Part shown: piece after piece, positions 16,573-24,550 of the stretch
How the letters are laid out: the number at the start of each line of letters is the position of its first letter
Position numbering within the stretch: the first letter of the stretch is position 1
Assembly: GCF_029537485.1 (NCBI RefSeq)
Contig: NZ_JARPUS010000005.1
Span: 62,001-126,000 of the forward strand
Direction: 5' to 3'
Length of the DNA: 64,000 nt
Source: Pseudomonas sp. GOM6
GTDB lineage: Bacteria > Pseudomonadota > Gammaproteobacteria > Pseudomonadales > Pseudomonadaceae
Notes under the pieces: generated by a model
Database searches by the model: none
Told to the model about the DNA's origin: nothing
What the model saw: the letters and a program-made list of their open reading frames with translations, nothing else
Position numbers and translations under genes: made by a program

Positions 16573-17742
16573 ATGTCTGTTTCTATCCCTAACGCTTCTG
16601 TGCTGAACCGCATCGTTCTGGTCGGTCTCGACGTGAGCATCTGGTCCGCCCGCAAGAAATTGCACCGTGACGAACTGGACGCGAGCGTTAAGCTGCCACC
16701 TGAGGAGATGTTTTCCTTGGGCTCGAAAAACGTTATCGATCTCGCTCACCTGAGCGTCTTCGAAACGCTGAAGCGTCGTGCTCTACGTGCCATCGAAGGA
16801 CCTGGTGTTCGTTTGATGGGCGCCGTAGGCGTGCCTGATACCATTCACCTGGAAGTCGTGGTCGAGCTACAAAATATCCAGGCTGAGTTCAATGCCGCCA
16901 AACAGGACTTCCTCAATAACCTCGACCGTTACCATGAGGAATGGATTGAAAAATCCAAAGCCGATCCTGCCTGGCAAGCCGTTCTCCGTGCTTCTGCTAC
17001 GCCTAAGGCGTATGTGGAAAAAGCGCTGAGCTTCGACTTTTCGATGTGTCGCCTGATCCCTGATCAAAGCGCCCCATCAACCACCGAAGGTCTGGAACGT
17101 CAAATCAACGGCCTGGCTGGGCAGCTGTATGCCGAGGTCGCTGCTGAGGCCTGCAAGATCATGGAGTTCATGCTGCAAAAGGACTCTGTGACCCAGAAAA
17201 CTGTAAATCGCCTGAAAGGGATGCATGGCAAGCTCTGCTCCATGGCATTCGTCGACAGTGAAGTGCAGGAACTGGCCGACTACCTGGATGAACGGCTCAA
17301 GGCTCTCCCGCAAACTGGGAAGCTCGAAGGTCGTGATTTCAAGGATATGGTCAGCCTGGTGAGCAGCTTGTGCGATGAGGACCGCATCGTTGGACTTGTG
17401 AAGGCTATGGCCACCCAAGCACCTGAAGCGGTTGTTGATGAGTTCGCCGGCTTGAACGAGGCTGATGCCGAGGAAGAGCTTGTTGATCTCGCTGCGGCGC
17501 CGGCAGTCCCTGAGGCTGTTGAAGTTGTGGTTGCGCAAGAAGCCCAAGATGTTGTCACTCAGCCGCTGGCGCTTGATGAGGCCGAAAGCTTCATTGAGCA
17601 GGAAGCCGAGGCTGCTGAAGTCGATATCGCGGTTGTTCCACCAGTTGAACCTCAAGCGCCGATCCCAGAGATTTCTGTTCCGGTGCCAGGTTTGGAGTCC
17701 GATCTTGTCGTCGACGACGGCGATATCGATTTCTGCCTTTAA
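16573..17742 (+). CDS. DUF3150-family protein of the CobS/CobT-like block
   Basis: The 389-residue protein fits DUF3150: it opens NRIVLVGLDVSIWSARKKL, followed by LPPEEMFSLGSKNVID and FETLKRRALRAIEGPGVRLM, all typical of the family, which is found between CobS-like and CobT-like genes in SXT/IncC elements. Its biochemical role is unknown; context suggests an adaptor or substrate of the ATPase-VWA pair. A long helical region continues to about residue 290, then an acidic Ala/Val/Pro-rich linker. The tail is GDIDFCL, again the FC-x ending. Start set by GGAGG eight bases before ATG 16573. Confidence 0.8.
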   Translation: MSVSIPNASVLNRIVLVGLDVSIWSARKKLHRDELDASVKLPPEEMFSLGSKNVIDLAHLSVFETLKRRALRAIEGPGVRLMGAVGVPDTIHLEVVVELQNIQAEFNAAKQDFLNNLDRYHEEWIEKSKADPAWQAVLRASATPKAYVEKALSFDFSMCRLIPDQSAPSTTEGLERQINGLAGQLYAEVAAEACKIMEFMLQKDSVTQKTVNRLKGMHGKLCSMAFVDSEVQELADYLDERLKALPQTGKLEGRDFKDMVSLVSSLCDEDRIVGLVKAMATQAPEAVVDEFAGLNEADAEEELVDLAAAPAVPEAVEVVVAQEAQDVVTQPLALDEAESFIEQEAEAAEVDIAVVPPVEPQAPIPEISVPVPGLESDLVVDDGDIDFCL

Positions 17743-17753
17743 TCATGCAACTC

Positions 17754-17819
17754 AATCCCAGTGGGGGTATTCACCCCGCTGGGGTGAGTACCTCTGCGGT
17801 CCTAACCCGGAGGTACACC
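17754..17819 (+). promoter_or_regulatory. Structured leader, short form, of the CobT-like gene
   Basis: Hairpin C: CCCAGTGGGG/CCCCGCTGGGG, almost fully complementary. Hairpin D: GAGTACCTC...GGAGGTAC. Confidence 0.75.
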
Positions 17820-19670
17820 ATGAAAATTCAAACCCTGAAAAACGCACTCCCGATCGTCATGCGCTCGATGGCGGATGATGTCGGTGTTCAAGTTGTTTGG
17901 GGCGCGGACAACGCCCATACCTGGGACAGGGTGATCTACCTGCCCAACCTTCAGGAGGGTGAGGGTGTCGCTAAGCTCGCGCTTGGCTATGGCACTCACG
18001 AGTCCGCACACATCCTCTACAGCGATCAGAGCGTCTACGAGAAGGCCGGCGAAGAGCCTCCAATCGTGGTGAAGCTGATGAACGCTATGGAGGACGTGCG
18101 AATTGAAGGCCTGATGTTCCAGAAGTACCCGGCCGTTCGGCCGTGGCTGGATCACACGGTTAAGGTCGTGCTGGGAGGTGTCGAACGTTCTGACGGCCTT
18201 CCTGAAGCGGCTTTGCTCCACAACGCTGCGCTCCTCAACGGGCGCTACCGTCTTCTCAATCAGCCCCTGGCTGATGAGGCTGCCGCTTCGCTTGCCGCTA
18301 TGCGGGAGGTGATGGGTGGCGGGCGTACGGTTAAGGTGATGGCTCTGCTGGGGAAGATTCCAGCATGTCCTGACACCGAGGCTGTCTACCAACTGACGCA
18401 TCAGATTCTTGATGTGCTCGATGAGGAAGAGCCCGAAGACAATGACCAACAACCTGACCCTCAGGAGCAGCCGCAAGGCGGTTCCCAGGACCAGGATAAC
18501 CAACCAGGTGGCGACAGCTCGCAAGGGCAATCGCAGCCGGGCGACGGTCAGGGGAATGCTGGAGATCAGCAACCAGGCGAGCAGGGTGCCCAGCAGGGTG
18601 ACGCTGGCGCCGATGGCCCTGGTCAGGGTGGAAAAGATCAGTCCAAAGACGACGGCAAGGGCGCTCCTGATGATTCCTCGCAAGGGAAGCAGTCGGGTGA
18701 TGCTGGTGCTGATCAGAATGGGGCTGATGGTGCATCGGGTGCTGGGGCTGGCAGTGGTAAGCCAAGTCTCAAGCAGAAGGTGTTGGCGGCGAGTGCCGGC
18801 GAACTGGACGACCTCAAGTCTGACTTGGGTGAGGCCGCCGCCAAGGTGCTTAAAGCCCACGCTTCGCCTTCGAGTGGTTCAACGCCTGCAGCTGTGTTTC
18901 ATGCACCTGTTGGCAACGAGCTTCTCGGTGAGGATGTTGCTCAGAAGGGGCGTGCTGCTTCGATGGGTATGCGTCAGGTTCTCATGGGCCTGATTCAGGG
19001 GAGTCGCAATTCGCGTGTCGTGATGCGTCGTACTGGTCGCCAGGTCGAAGGCTCACGGCTCGCACGGGTGGCGGTTGGGGAAACCCGGATCTTCCGGAAA
19101 TCTGAACCCGTGCAACGTACTAACGCGGCCTTCCAAGTCCTCCTCGATGCTTCTGGCTCGATGAGCAAGTGTGTGCGTGAAGCTGAAGCGGCGGTGGTTG
19201 CGGTTCTGACCTCGCTCGAAGGCTTACAGGGCGTCACTTCTGGTGCCATGGTCTTTCCGCGGTCTGGGATCGACAACGCAAAAACCTGCGTCGGTGTACT
19301 GAAGCGTCACAACCAAACCCTGGTTCGTGCGCTGAAAGAAAACCGATTCGGTGTCCTGGCTGGTGGTGGTACGCCTTTGGCGGACGCTATCTGGCCCGCC
19401 GCTGGCGACTTGCTGTCGGCTAAAGGGGAGCGAAAGGTTCTGGCTGTCATCACTGACGGTGACCCCGATCGCGTCTCTGCAGCTGAGAACATGGTTGCTC
19501 GCTGTCGTGCATCCGGTATCGATGTGTTTGCGCTTGCCTTCGGGTCGGCACGCACTGAGTTGCTGGACAAAGTATATGGACCAGGTAACTGGACCTTCCT
19601 GAGCGGCGTAGACCAGCTTCGTGCTGGCCTGAGCTCACTGGTTCAATCTGTCCTGACCAACGCAGCCTAA
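17820..19670 (+). CDS. CobT-like VWA protein with an HExxH motif
   Basis: The 616-residue protein has three parts. Residues 1-210 contain GTHESAHILYSD, an HExxH zinc-site motif (His60, Glu61, His64), with a downstream AMEDVRIEGLM that could give the third ligand. Residues about 210-330 are low-complexity Gln/Gly/Asp/Pro. The C-terminal VWA domain has a complete MIDAS: DASGS from Asp443, GGTPLADAI and VITDGDPD. VWA proteins of this type work with MoxR/CobS ATPases, here encoded three genes upstream. Peptidase activity is an inference from the motif; the E-x-x-R-x-E helix is also present in true CobT proteins. Confidence 0.85.
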   Translation: MKIQTLKNALPIVMRSMADDVGVQVVWGADNAHTWDRVIYLPNLQEGEGVAKLALGYGTHESAHILYSDQSVYEKAGEEPPIVVKLMNAMEDVRIEGLMFQKYPAVRPWLDHTVKVVLGGVERSDGLPEAALLHNAALLNGRYRLLNQPLADEAAASLAAMREVMGGGRTVKVMALLGKIPACPDTEAVYQLTHQILDVLDEEEPEDNDQQPDPQEQPQGGSQDQDNQPGGDSSQGQSQPGDGQGNAGDQQPGEQGAQQGDAGADGPGQGGKDQSKDDGKGAPDDSSQGKQSGDAGADQNGADGASGAGAGSGKPSLKQKVLAASAGELDDLKSDLGEAAAKVLKAHASPSSGSTPAAVFHAPVGNELLGEDVAQKGRAASMGMRQVLMGLIQGSRNSRVVMRRTGRQVEGSRLARVAVGETRIFRKSEPVQRTNAAFQVLLDASGSMSKCVREAEAAVVAVLTSLEGLQGVTSGAMVFPRSGIDNAKTCVGVLKRHNQTLVRALKENRFGVLAGGGTPLADAIWPAAGDLLSAKGERKVLAVITDGDPDRVSAAENMVARCRASGIDVFALAFGSARTELLDKVYGPGNWTFLSGVDQLRAGLSSLVQSVLTNAA

Positions 19671-19682
19671 ACGCTGCAAATC

Positions 19683-19746
19683 AACCCACTGGGGGTACAT
19701 CACCCCCTTTGGGGGTGGTGCATCTCCGCTTGCCCGGAGTTTCACC
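19683..19746 (+). promoter_or_regulatory. Structured leader, short form, of the gene at 19747
   Basis: Hairpin C: CCCACTGGGGGT/ACCCCCTTTGGGGG. Hairpin D: GGTGCATCTCCG...CGGAGTTTCACC, Shine-Dalgarno in the 3' arm. Confidence 0.78.
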
Positions 19747-20172
19747 ATGAATTCACAACTCGCACTAAGCATCTTCGATGAGCTTCCTGAAGGGTTTATC
19801 CCGAAGGAGCGCCTGAGAATGCGCCGAGCTGCACGGACCTCGAACGGAAAAGTCGTAGAGATCCGCCAGCTCAGCCTTCTCGATTTGCTCAACATGAGCG
19901 ATGAAGAAATCGGCCCAGTTTGCTGGACTGACGACGACATCGAAACGCTGCGTGAAGGCATTCTTCGTGAGGCCTGCCATGTTCTGCTCGACAACCGCGC
20001 AAGCATGGCTACACGTATCGAACGTTGGAAGTGGATCAACGATGACAGTTGGACTGCCTTCAGCTTCAGTGCGTGCGCTGCAGCTTGCTATGTGGGTCAC
20101 GAAGAACTTCGTGAGTCGCTCATCTCGCTGCTTCGCCATCACAAGGTCCTGCATACCCTGCAGGCCGCCTGA
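19747..20172 (+). CDS. Hypothetical protein (141 aa)
   Basis: Unrecognised helical protein: MNSQLALSIFDELPEGFIPKE, an Arg-rich patch (RLRMRRAARTS), then a C-terminal helical region with VLLDNRASMATRIERWKWI and a YVGHEELRESLISLLRHH repeat-like helix. A phage-type regulatory or DNA-binding role is conceivable but not shown. A hairpin CCTTCCCC-GAGCAATC-GGGGAAGG (20178-20201) follows the stop and may end the cluster. Confidence 0.6.
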   Translation: MNSQLALSIFDELPEGFIPKERLRMRRAARTSNGKVVEIRQLSLLDLLNMSDEEIGPVCWTDDDIETLREGILREACHVLLDNRASMATRIERWKWINDDSWTAFSFSACAAACYVGHEELRESLISLLRHHKVLHTLQAA

Positions 20173-20253
20173 TAAACCCTTCCCCGAGCAATCGGGGAAG
20201 GCTTCAGCCCAGATTCCTTACAGGAGCCCGTTCTAAGCGCGGCCTGCTCTAAG

Positions 20254-20379
20254 GATTCTCTGTCCTTCAATGCGAAGGTCAGTGATACCCAGCTGGTGGT
20301 TTACCAGCACATTTCATAACCCTATGGGGGCACTAATCCCCCTTGGGGATTGGTGTCTCCGCCTAATCGGAGATACACC
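20254..20379 (+). promoter_or_regulatory. Structured leader, long form, of the C5 methyltransferase gene
   Basis: Hairpin A (20255-20286): CCTTC-AATGC-GAAGG with CTG/CAG arms. Hairpin B (20290-20310), nearly identical to that at 14170. Hairpin C: CCCTATGGGGG/CCCCCTTGGGG. Hairpin D: GGTGTCTCCG...CGGAGATACACC. Confidence 0.8.
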
Positions 20380-21888
20380 ATGACTACAGTGATTAATGCA
20401 AAGCTGGGAACTGCGAAGGGCGGCGTGGCGCGTGTTTGGCTCGAAGGTCAAAAGCTCATTCACGCCGGCATTCGGATCGGTGCTCAGTACGTTTTGAAGG
20501 GCGATTCGACTTCGAAGCGTGTTGAGCTGGTAGCAGTGGAGCAGGGCGCTGAACTTGGTAAGGGCAAGGGGATTTTTACTGTCTCCAAGCGCGAGCGAAA
20601 TGGCGTTGTGTCTCCTCTCCTTGAAGTCCGCTCTGAGCTTCTGAGTGCGTTCTTTGAGGGCTGTGAAAAGGTTCGCGTGGCGATTCGTGCGGGCCGGATT
20701 CTCATCACTGCTCGTCAGATCGATGTGAAGATTCGCGAGCGCGTGGAGCGCCTCAAGCGCAAGCTGGCTGCCCGAGAAAGACTGGCAGTTGGATCGCTCT
20801 TCCACGGCATCGGGGTCCTTGATAAAGCGCTTCACAAGGGCCTGCTGGCTGCTGGTGTTGCCGCGTTTGTTCAAGTTGGCGTTGAGCTCGAAGGCGAGTA
20901 CCTGGATGCGTCCTTGAGGAACAATCCAGAGATTTGGTCGGAGGGCTCGGTAGCTATCAACAGCGACATCCGGGACGTGTATCTGGGTGGGGCTGTGCCT
21001 CAACTGGACCTAGTCTGCGGGGGCGTGCCCTGCACCGGCGCTAGCGTCAGTGGCCGGGCGAAAAACAAGTTGGTGCATGCAGAGGATCACAGCACTGCCG
21101 GCACACTCTTTTTCGACTACCTGGAGTTTGTGAAGGCGACTAATCCTGCAGTGGTTTTGCTTGAGAACGTTGTGCCCTATGCCAACACAGCTGGGATGTC
21201 AGTCATTCGTTCTGTACTGACCAGCCTTGGTTACAACCTCTTTGAGACGACTCTTTCAGGCCCGCAATTTGGGGCTATCGAGAATCGTCACCGCTTGGTG
21301 ATGGTTGCCGTTTCAAAGGGCATTAGCGCGGACGAATTCGTCTTTCCCAACACCCACCATTCGGTGTTGTCAGGGGAGGTGAGCACTCTGGCTGGTGTCC
21401 TGGATGACGTTCCCCTCGATTCCCCTCGCTGGAAGTCCTATGACTACCTCGTGGAAAAAGAAGAGCGGGATATTGCCGCTGGTAAAGGGTTCCGTCGCCA
21501 GTTGGTTACAGGTGAGAGTACGACTGTCGGCACTATTGGCCGTGGTTATGCGAGGTGCAGGTCAACTGAGGCCTTTGTCCTTCATCCTGATAATCCGAAA
21601 CTGTCGCGTCTGCTAACGCCTGCTGAACATGCCCGTGTAAAGGGGATTCCCGAAACCATGGGGCATGGACTGTCTGATACCACGGCCCATGAGGGCTATG
21701 GCCAGGCGGTCATCTTCAACAAGTTCGAGGCCGTAGGCGTGGCCATCGGTTCGTACCTTCGCGGCTTGCCGATGCCATCCAGCTACTACGTCCCTAAGAC
21801 AATGGTTGCTGATGCCAGCGGCGGCTCTGCTGATGCTGAAGCTGTTGTGAAAGGCGAGCCTGTGCAAGCAGAGCTGCTCGTCGCTTAA
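20380..21888 (+). CDS. C5-cytosine DNA methyltransferase
   Basis: The 502-residue protein transfers a methyl group to C5 of cytosine. Motif I reads VGSLFHGIGVLDKAL (residues 138-151), motif IV GGVPCTGAS with catalytic Cys218, motif VI LLENVV (Glu262-Asn263-Val264), motif VIII AIENRHRLVMVAV, and motif X GYGQAVIFNKFEAVG near the end. An N-terminal extension of about 135 residues precedes the catalytic domain. No restriction endonuclease is recognisable nearby, so it is probably solitary, masking plasmid DNA from host restriction or acting epigenetically. Similar solitary enzymes occur in SXT/IncC elements. Target sequence cannot be read from the protein. Confidence 0.9.
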   Translation: MTTVINAKLGTAKGGVARVWLEGQKLIHAGIRIGAQYVLKGDSTSKRVELVAVEQGAELGKGKGIFTVSKRERNGVVSPLLEVRSELLSAFFEGCEKVRVAIRAGRILITARQIDVKIRERVERLKRKLAARERLAVGSLFHGIGVLDKALHKGLLAAGVAAFVQVGVELEGEYLDASLRNNPEIWSEGSVAINSDIRDVYLGGAVPQLDLVCGGVPCTGASVSGRAKNKLVHAEDHSTAGTLFFDYLEFVKATNPAVVLLENVVPYANTAGMSVIRSVLTSLGYNLFETTLSGPQFGAIENRHRLVMVAVSKGISADEFVFPNTHHSVLSGEVSTLAGVLDDVPLDSPRWKSYDYLVEKEERDIAAGKGFRRQLVTGESTTVGTIGRGYARCRSTEAFVLHPDNPKLSRLLTPAEHARVKGIPETMGHGLSDTTAHEGYGQAVIFNKFEAVGVAIGSYLRGLPMPSSYYVPKTMVADASGGSADAEAVVKGEPVQAELLVA

Positions 21889-21951
21889 ACCACCCATGAG
21901 GGGCCCAGCCCCTCGGGGCTGGTGCTCCTTCCCTGTTCATAAGGAGTAACT
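21888..21951 (+). promoter_or_regulatory. Structured leader, short form, of the gene at 21952
   Basis: Hairpin C: GAGGGGC-CCA-GCCCCTC followed by GGGGCTGG. Hairpin D: GCTCCTT-loop-AAGGAGT, a seven-base pairing of the Shine-Dalgarno site. Confidence 0.72.
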
Positions 21952-22167
21952 ATGAAAAGTGCAATTAACTCTGCAATCGAAGCCCTGGAAGTCGCCGCCG
22001 AATCCGGCGGGGAGATCGACCTTCAGATGTACCAGGAGAGACTCGACGAGCTGAAACAGTTCCGAGATGAGATCTTGCAGTACGACAAGCGCCTCAATGA
22101 GGCCGGGAAGGCACCGGACGGTGATGACTACAACGCTTTGATGTCGTTGACTGGACTCATCGCCTAA
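21952..22167 (+). CDS. Small helical hypothetical protein (71 aa)
   Basis: An acidic 71-residue protein predicted to be almost wholly helical (AIEALEVAAESGGEIDLQMY, then LDELKQFRDEILQYDKRLNE), suggesting a short coiled coil. No family recognised. AAGGAG lies six bases before the ATG. A strong hairpin (CCCACTGTCGC/GCGGTGGG, 22220-22247) follows about 50 bases downstream. Confidence 0.6.
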   Translation: MKSAINSAIEALEVAAESGGEIDLQMYQERLDELKQFRDEILQYDKRLNEAGKAPDGDDYNALMSLTGLIA

Positions 22168-22249
22168 GTGCATTCCAGGCGCTCACAGCTTGAAATCGAA
22201 AGCGGTTCAACTGTACCTTACCCACTGTCGCTTCGGCGGCGGTGGGTGA

Positions 22250-22421
22250 GTCTTCTCCCGCTAGCCAGCGGTTAGCGAAAGAAGATTCTCAGACCGTCCA
22301 TGAGGGCGTTCTAGAAAAAGCTGGTATCCCAGCACTCTCAACGCTGCGTCCTGCAGCAAACCCTACCGGGGGCCATTTCCCCGTTAGGGGCAGTGGTCTC
22401 CGCACAACCCGGAGATCCAAC
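22250..22421 (+). promoter_or_regulatory. Structured leader, long form, of the gene at 22422
   Basis: An extra hairpin TCTTC...GAAGA enclosing CGCTAG/TTAGCG (22251-22285) precedes a hairpin A-like element with a CATG loop (22286-22318). Hairpin B (22319-22335): AGCTGG-TATC-CCAGCAC. Hairpin C: CCCTACCGGGGG/CCCCGTTAGGGG. Hairpin D: GGTCTCCG...CGGAGATCC. Confidence 0.75.
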
Positions 22422-22880
22422 ATGACTACTACCAAAAAGATCGTCTTCGAAGCGAATGTCATCAGCGATTTTCTCGTAGGCCCTACCTGCGGAATTTTCG
22501 ATGATGCTGGGGAGCTTCTGAACCAAGTTCAGAGACTTAATAAGCTGGTTCTGGAGAATGGTTTGACCGAGGCCAGAATCAGCCTGAGTCCTGAATGGCT
22601 TCCATCCTCTGCTATGGAGGACATAAGCCTTGCAATCTGTGAGCTTGTTGTTACGGGGCGCTCTTTCTGGTTCGTAGATTTACCAAGTGAGGGTGGTGAC
22701 AGTATTGAAACCTACTCATTGGATATCTCTAGTTTTGTTCGATTGATGGAGTCTGATGCCGAGATTCTCTTTGCTACTGACTCCCCCCGACCGAATGAAA
22801 GCCTGAAAGAAACCTACCTCGAAGCAATCTCCAAAGAGGAGGATGCTGTTGAGGGTGAAGATGGCGAGGAGGACTGCTAA
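22422..22880 (+). CDS. Hypothetical acidic protein (152 aa)
   Basis: Unrecognised. MTTTKKIVFEANVISDFLVG opens a mixed alpha/beta protein with an acidic C-terminus ending EGEDGEEDC. The terminal acidic-Cys resembles, but does not match, the FC-x tails of neighbours. The TAA shares a base with the next ATG, so the two genes are coupled. Confidence 0.6.
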   Translation: MTTTKKIVFEANVISDFLVGPTCGIFDDAGELLNQVQRLNKLVLENGLTEARISLSPEWLPSSAMEDISLAICELVVTGRSFWFVDLPSEGGDSIETYSLDISSFVRLMESDAEILFATDSPRPNESLKETYLEAISKEEDAVEGEDGEEDC

Positions 22881-23071
22881 TGGCTTCCGCGTCGATTGAA
22901 GACGATCTGGAACTTCTGGATCAGTACCGCGAAACCGAGAATGTCGGCCAGCTGTATGACACCGACGATCGATTCGCCAGCTTTATCCGCCGGACCATCC
23001 CTGGCTTCGAATTCCCCGATTTCTCGTGGATGACGGTCAGGCAGGTGAAGGCCCACATCGCAAGACTCTAA
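22880..23071 (+). CDS. Small hypothetical protein (63 aa)
   Basis: MASASIEDDLELLDQYRETE begins a 63-residue protein with a hydrophobic-aromatic middle (IPGFEFPDFSWMTVRQV). It has no leader of its own; its ATG overlaps the upstream stop (TAATG) and GAGGAGG lies just before it. No family recognised. Confidence 0.6.
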   Translation: MASASIEDDLELLDQYRETENVGQLYDTDDRFASFIRRTIPGFEFPDFSWMTVRQVKAHIARL

Positions 23072-23077
23072 CCACCA

Positions 23078-23137
23078 AACCCTAACGGGGACCATGTCCC
23101 CGTCTGGGGGCATGCGTCCCCTCCATCTGGAGAACGT
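23078..23137 (+). promoter_or_regulatory. Structured leader, short form, of the gene at 23138
   Basis: Hairpin C: CCCTAACGGGGAC/GTCCCCGTCTGGGGG. Hairpin D: CCCCTCC-ATCT-GGAG. Confidence 0.72.
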
Positions 23138-23929
23138 ATGAAAACTTCTACTGCTATCGCACAACCTGGACTCTTCGCCTACGCGGAGCTTCCGGTCAAC
23201 ATCGCCCTCTACCCGTACTTCGATTCTGGGAAGCCGAAAAGCCGCAATCAGCACCAACTGATTGCTGGTGCACAGCAGCTCGCCAATCAGCATCGCATAA
23301 GTGACTTCGACGCTCGCCTCGGCGAGCTACGGGGCCGCGGCGAATCGCTGAGAAGCTTCCCGACTGATGCTGGATCCATCTCATGGCCTCTTGAAGGTCG
23401 AGCTGGTAACCAGGAAGTGCTTTCATACATCGAGCAAGTTTCGCGCCCTCATGGCCATGGCCATGTAGCGACACCCGCCACTGATGTCATGGGGCAAGGT
23501 CCATCGGATGATCCTTATCCTTTCGAGGCGCCGCCGATCGATGCTTCAGCATTCGGTGGCGTTGAGGTGGATCCTGAGTACGACCAGGGTATGGCGCTGC
23601 ACCCTGCAGGCGAGGAGGGGCAACCCGATGTTTATGATTGGTCCGATGCAACTATCGGCAATATCACGAAGATCGGCTTCTTCCCTTACCGCTTCAAAAA
23701 GGGTGATAAAAAGACCCACATGATTCGTATCGGCACCAAAGACCATTGGGGCGTCGACCTGGAGCGTGTGGTTCGCGAGTTCAACCTGCGTGAGGGCGAC
23801 AAGATCGCCCTGATGTGCATCGGCAAGCATCCTGTGGTCGTGAAAGAGCGCGTTCTTCAGAACGATGGCTCCTACAAGACCGAGGACAAAAACGCCATGC
23901 GAAACACCTGGGTTTGTAAGCGCGTGTAG
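23138..23929 (+). CDS. Hypothetical protein with a basic C-terminal beta domain
   Basis: A 263-residue protein. The first 90 residues contain YPYFDSGKPKSRNQHQLIAG and helical segments; the middle is Pro/Gly/Asp-rich and disordered-looking. The C-terminal part (about 175-263) is beta-rich with IGFFPYRFKKGDKKTHMIRI, LREGDKIALMCIGKHPVVV and a final RNTWVCKRV. That last portion is reminiscent of small OB-like or polyvalent-protein-associated modules found at the ends of plasmid primases and relaxases, but I cannot assign it. A C/G hairpin (23936-23964) follows the stop. Confidence 0.6.
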   Translation: MKTSTAIAQPGLFAYAELPVNIALYPYFDSGKPKSRNQHQLIAGAQQLANQHRISDFDARLGELRGRGESLRSFPTDAGSISWPLEGRAGNQEVLSYIEQVSRPHGHGHVATPATDVMGQGPSDDPYPFEAPPIDASAFGGVEVDPEYDQGMALHPAGEEGQPDVYDWSDATIGNITKIGFFPYRFKKGDKKTHMIRIGTKDHWGVDLERVVREFNLREGDKIALMCIGKHPVVVKERVLQNDGSYKTEDKNAMRNTWVCKRV

Positions 23930-23965
23930 TAACAGCTCCCCCGGCCGCGAAAGCGGCTGGGGAGA

Positions 23966-24110
23966 GTCTTCATCTGTGAGCCAACGGCTGACAAATGACG
24001 ATTCATCCCCATCACATGCGTGATTGGGCTGAGCAGCTGCGCTAGCAGCATTCGACAACCGTGGAGGTGCTTGCCTCTACGGCGGCGATCCACTTCACCT
24101 GGAGTGCCGT
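23966..24110 (+). promoter_or_regulatory. Degenerate long-form leader of the gene at 24111
   Basis: Hairpin AGCC-AAC-GGCT, then hairpin A (24002-24031; CCCATCAC-ATGC-GTGATTGGG), hairpin B (24035-24050; AGCTGC-GCTA-GCAGCA), and a hairpin C variant with GAGG/CCTC instead of GGGG/CCCC (ACCG-TG-GAGG-TGCTTG-CCTC-TA-CGG). The base changes on both arms keep pairing. Confidence 0.65.
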
Positions 24111-24461
24111 ATGGACCTTTACGCAACAAAGCGATTCATCGCAGAAGAACTGGCCCGCTTCGGGTGGGAGATGTGCGACGAAGTATCTTTGACTCACTTT
24201 TGCGGCGTTGCCACAAAGTGCTTCGAGACAGCTGTGGGCCCTAAATCAGCCCTTGTCCTTATGGAGCCCTATTTTGGGGTCCATGCTCTGAAGGCTGAGT
24301 ACTGGAGCGAAGGGCGTAATGTCCTGAGCACCATGCTGTTGAAGATCGATATCCAGGCTGATCAGAAGGTGCTTGTAGAGGCCCTTCCGAAATTTGCCGA
24401 AGAGGTCGAGAAGCACGTTGGGCAGTCCTACGCTGTCCGCCTGCATCGTTCCAAGGCTTAA
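24111..24461 (+). CDS. Hypothetical protein (116 aa)
   Basis: Unrecognised small protein: MDLYATKRFIAEELARFGWE, then LTHFCGVATKCFETAVGPK and a C-terminal AEEVEKHVGQSYAVRLHRSK. Balanced charge, one likely alpha/beta domain. CTGGAG lies eight bases before the start. Confidence 0.6.
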   Translation: MDLYATKRFIAEELARFGWEMCDEVSLTHFCGVATKCFETAVGPKSALVLMEPYFGVHALKAEYWSEGRNVLSTMLLKIDIQADQKVLVEALPKFAEEVEKHVGQSYAVRLHRSKA

Positions 24462-24483
24462 TCCCTGACGCTTGCCGTCACTC

Positions 24484-24550
24484 AACCCATAGGGGGCTTC
24501 ATACCCCCGCTGTGGGGGTATGGCTTCCTCATTTTGAAGGAGCTTTACCG
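24484..24550 (+). promoter_or_regulatory. Structured leader, short form, of the gene at 24551
   Basis: Hairpin C: GGGGGCTTCATACCCCC with an overlapping alternative (CATACCCCC/GGGGGTATG). Hairpin D: GCTTCCTC...GAAGGAGC. Confidence 0.72.

Noticed and set aside
17802..18860. 352-codon minus-strand frame in the CobT-like gene
   Set aside because: Low-complexity Gln/Gly codons of the real gene read in reverse; no start signal.
14260..19670. Cobalamin biosynthesis (cobaltochelatase CobS/CobT)
   Set aside because: The similarity is to the ATPase and VWA folds; no CobN or other pathway genes occur, and the context is recombination.
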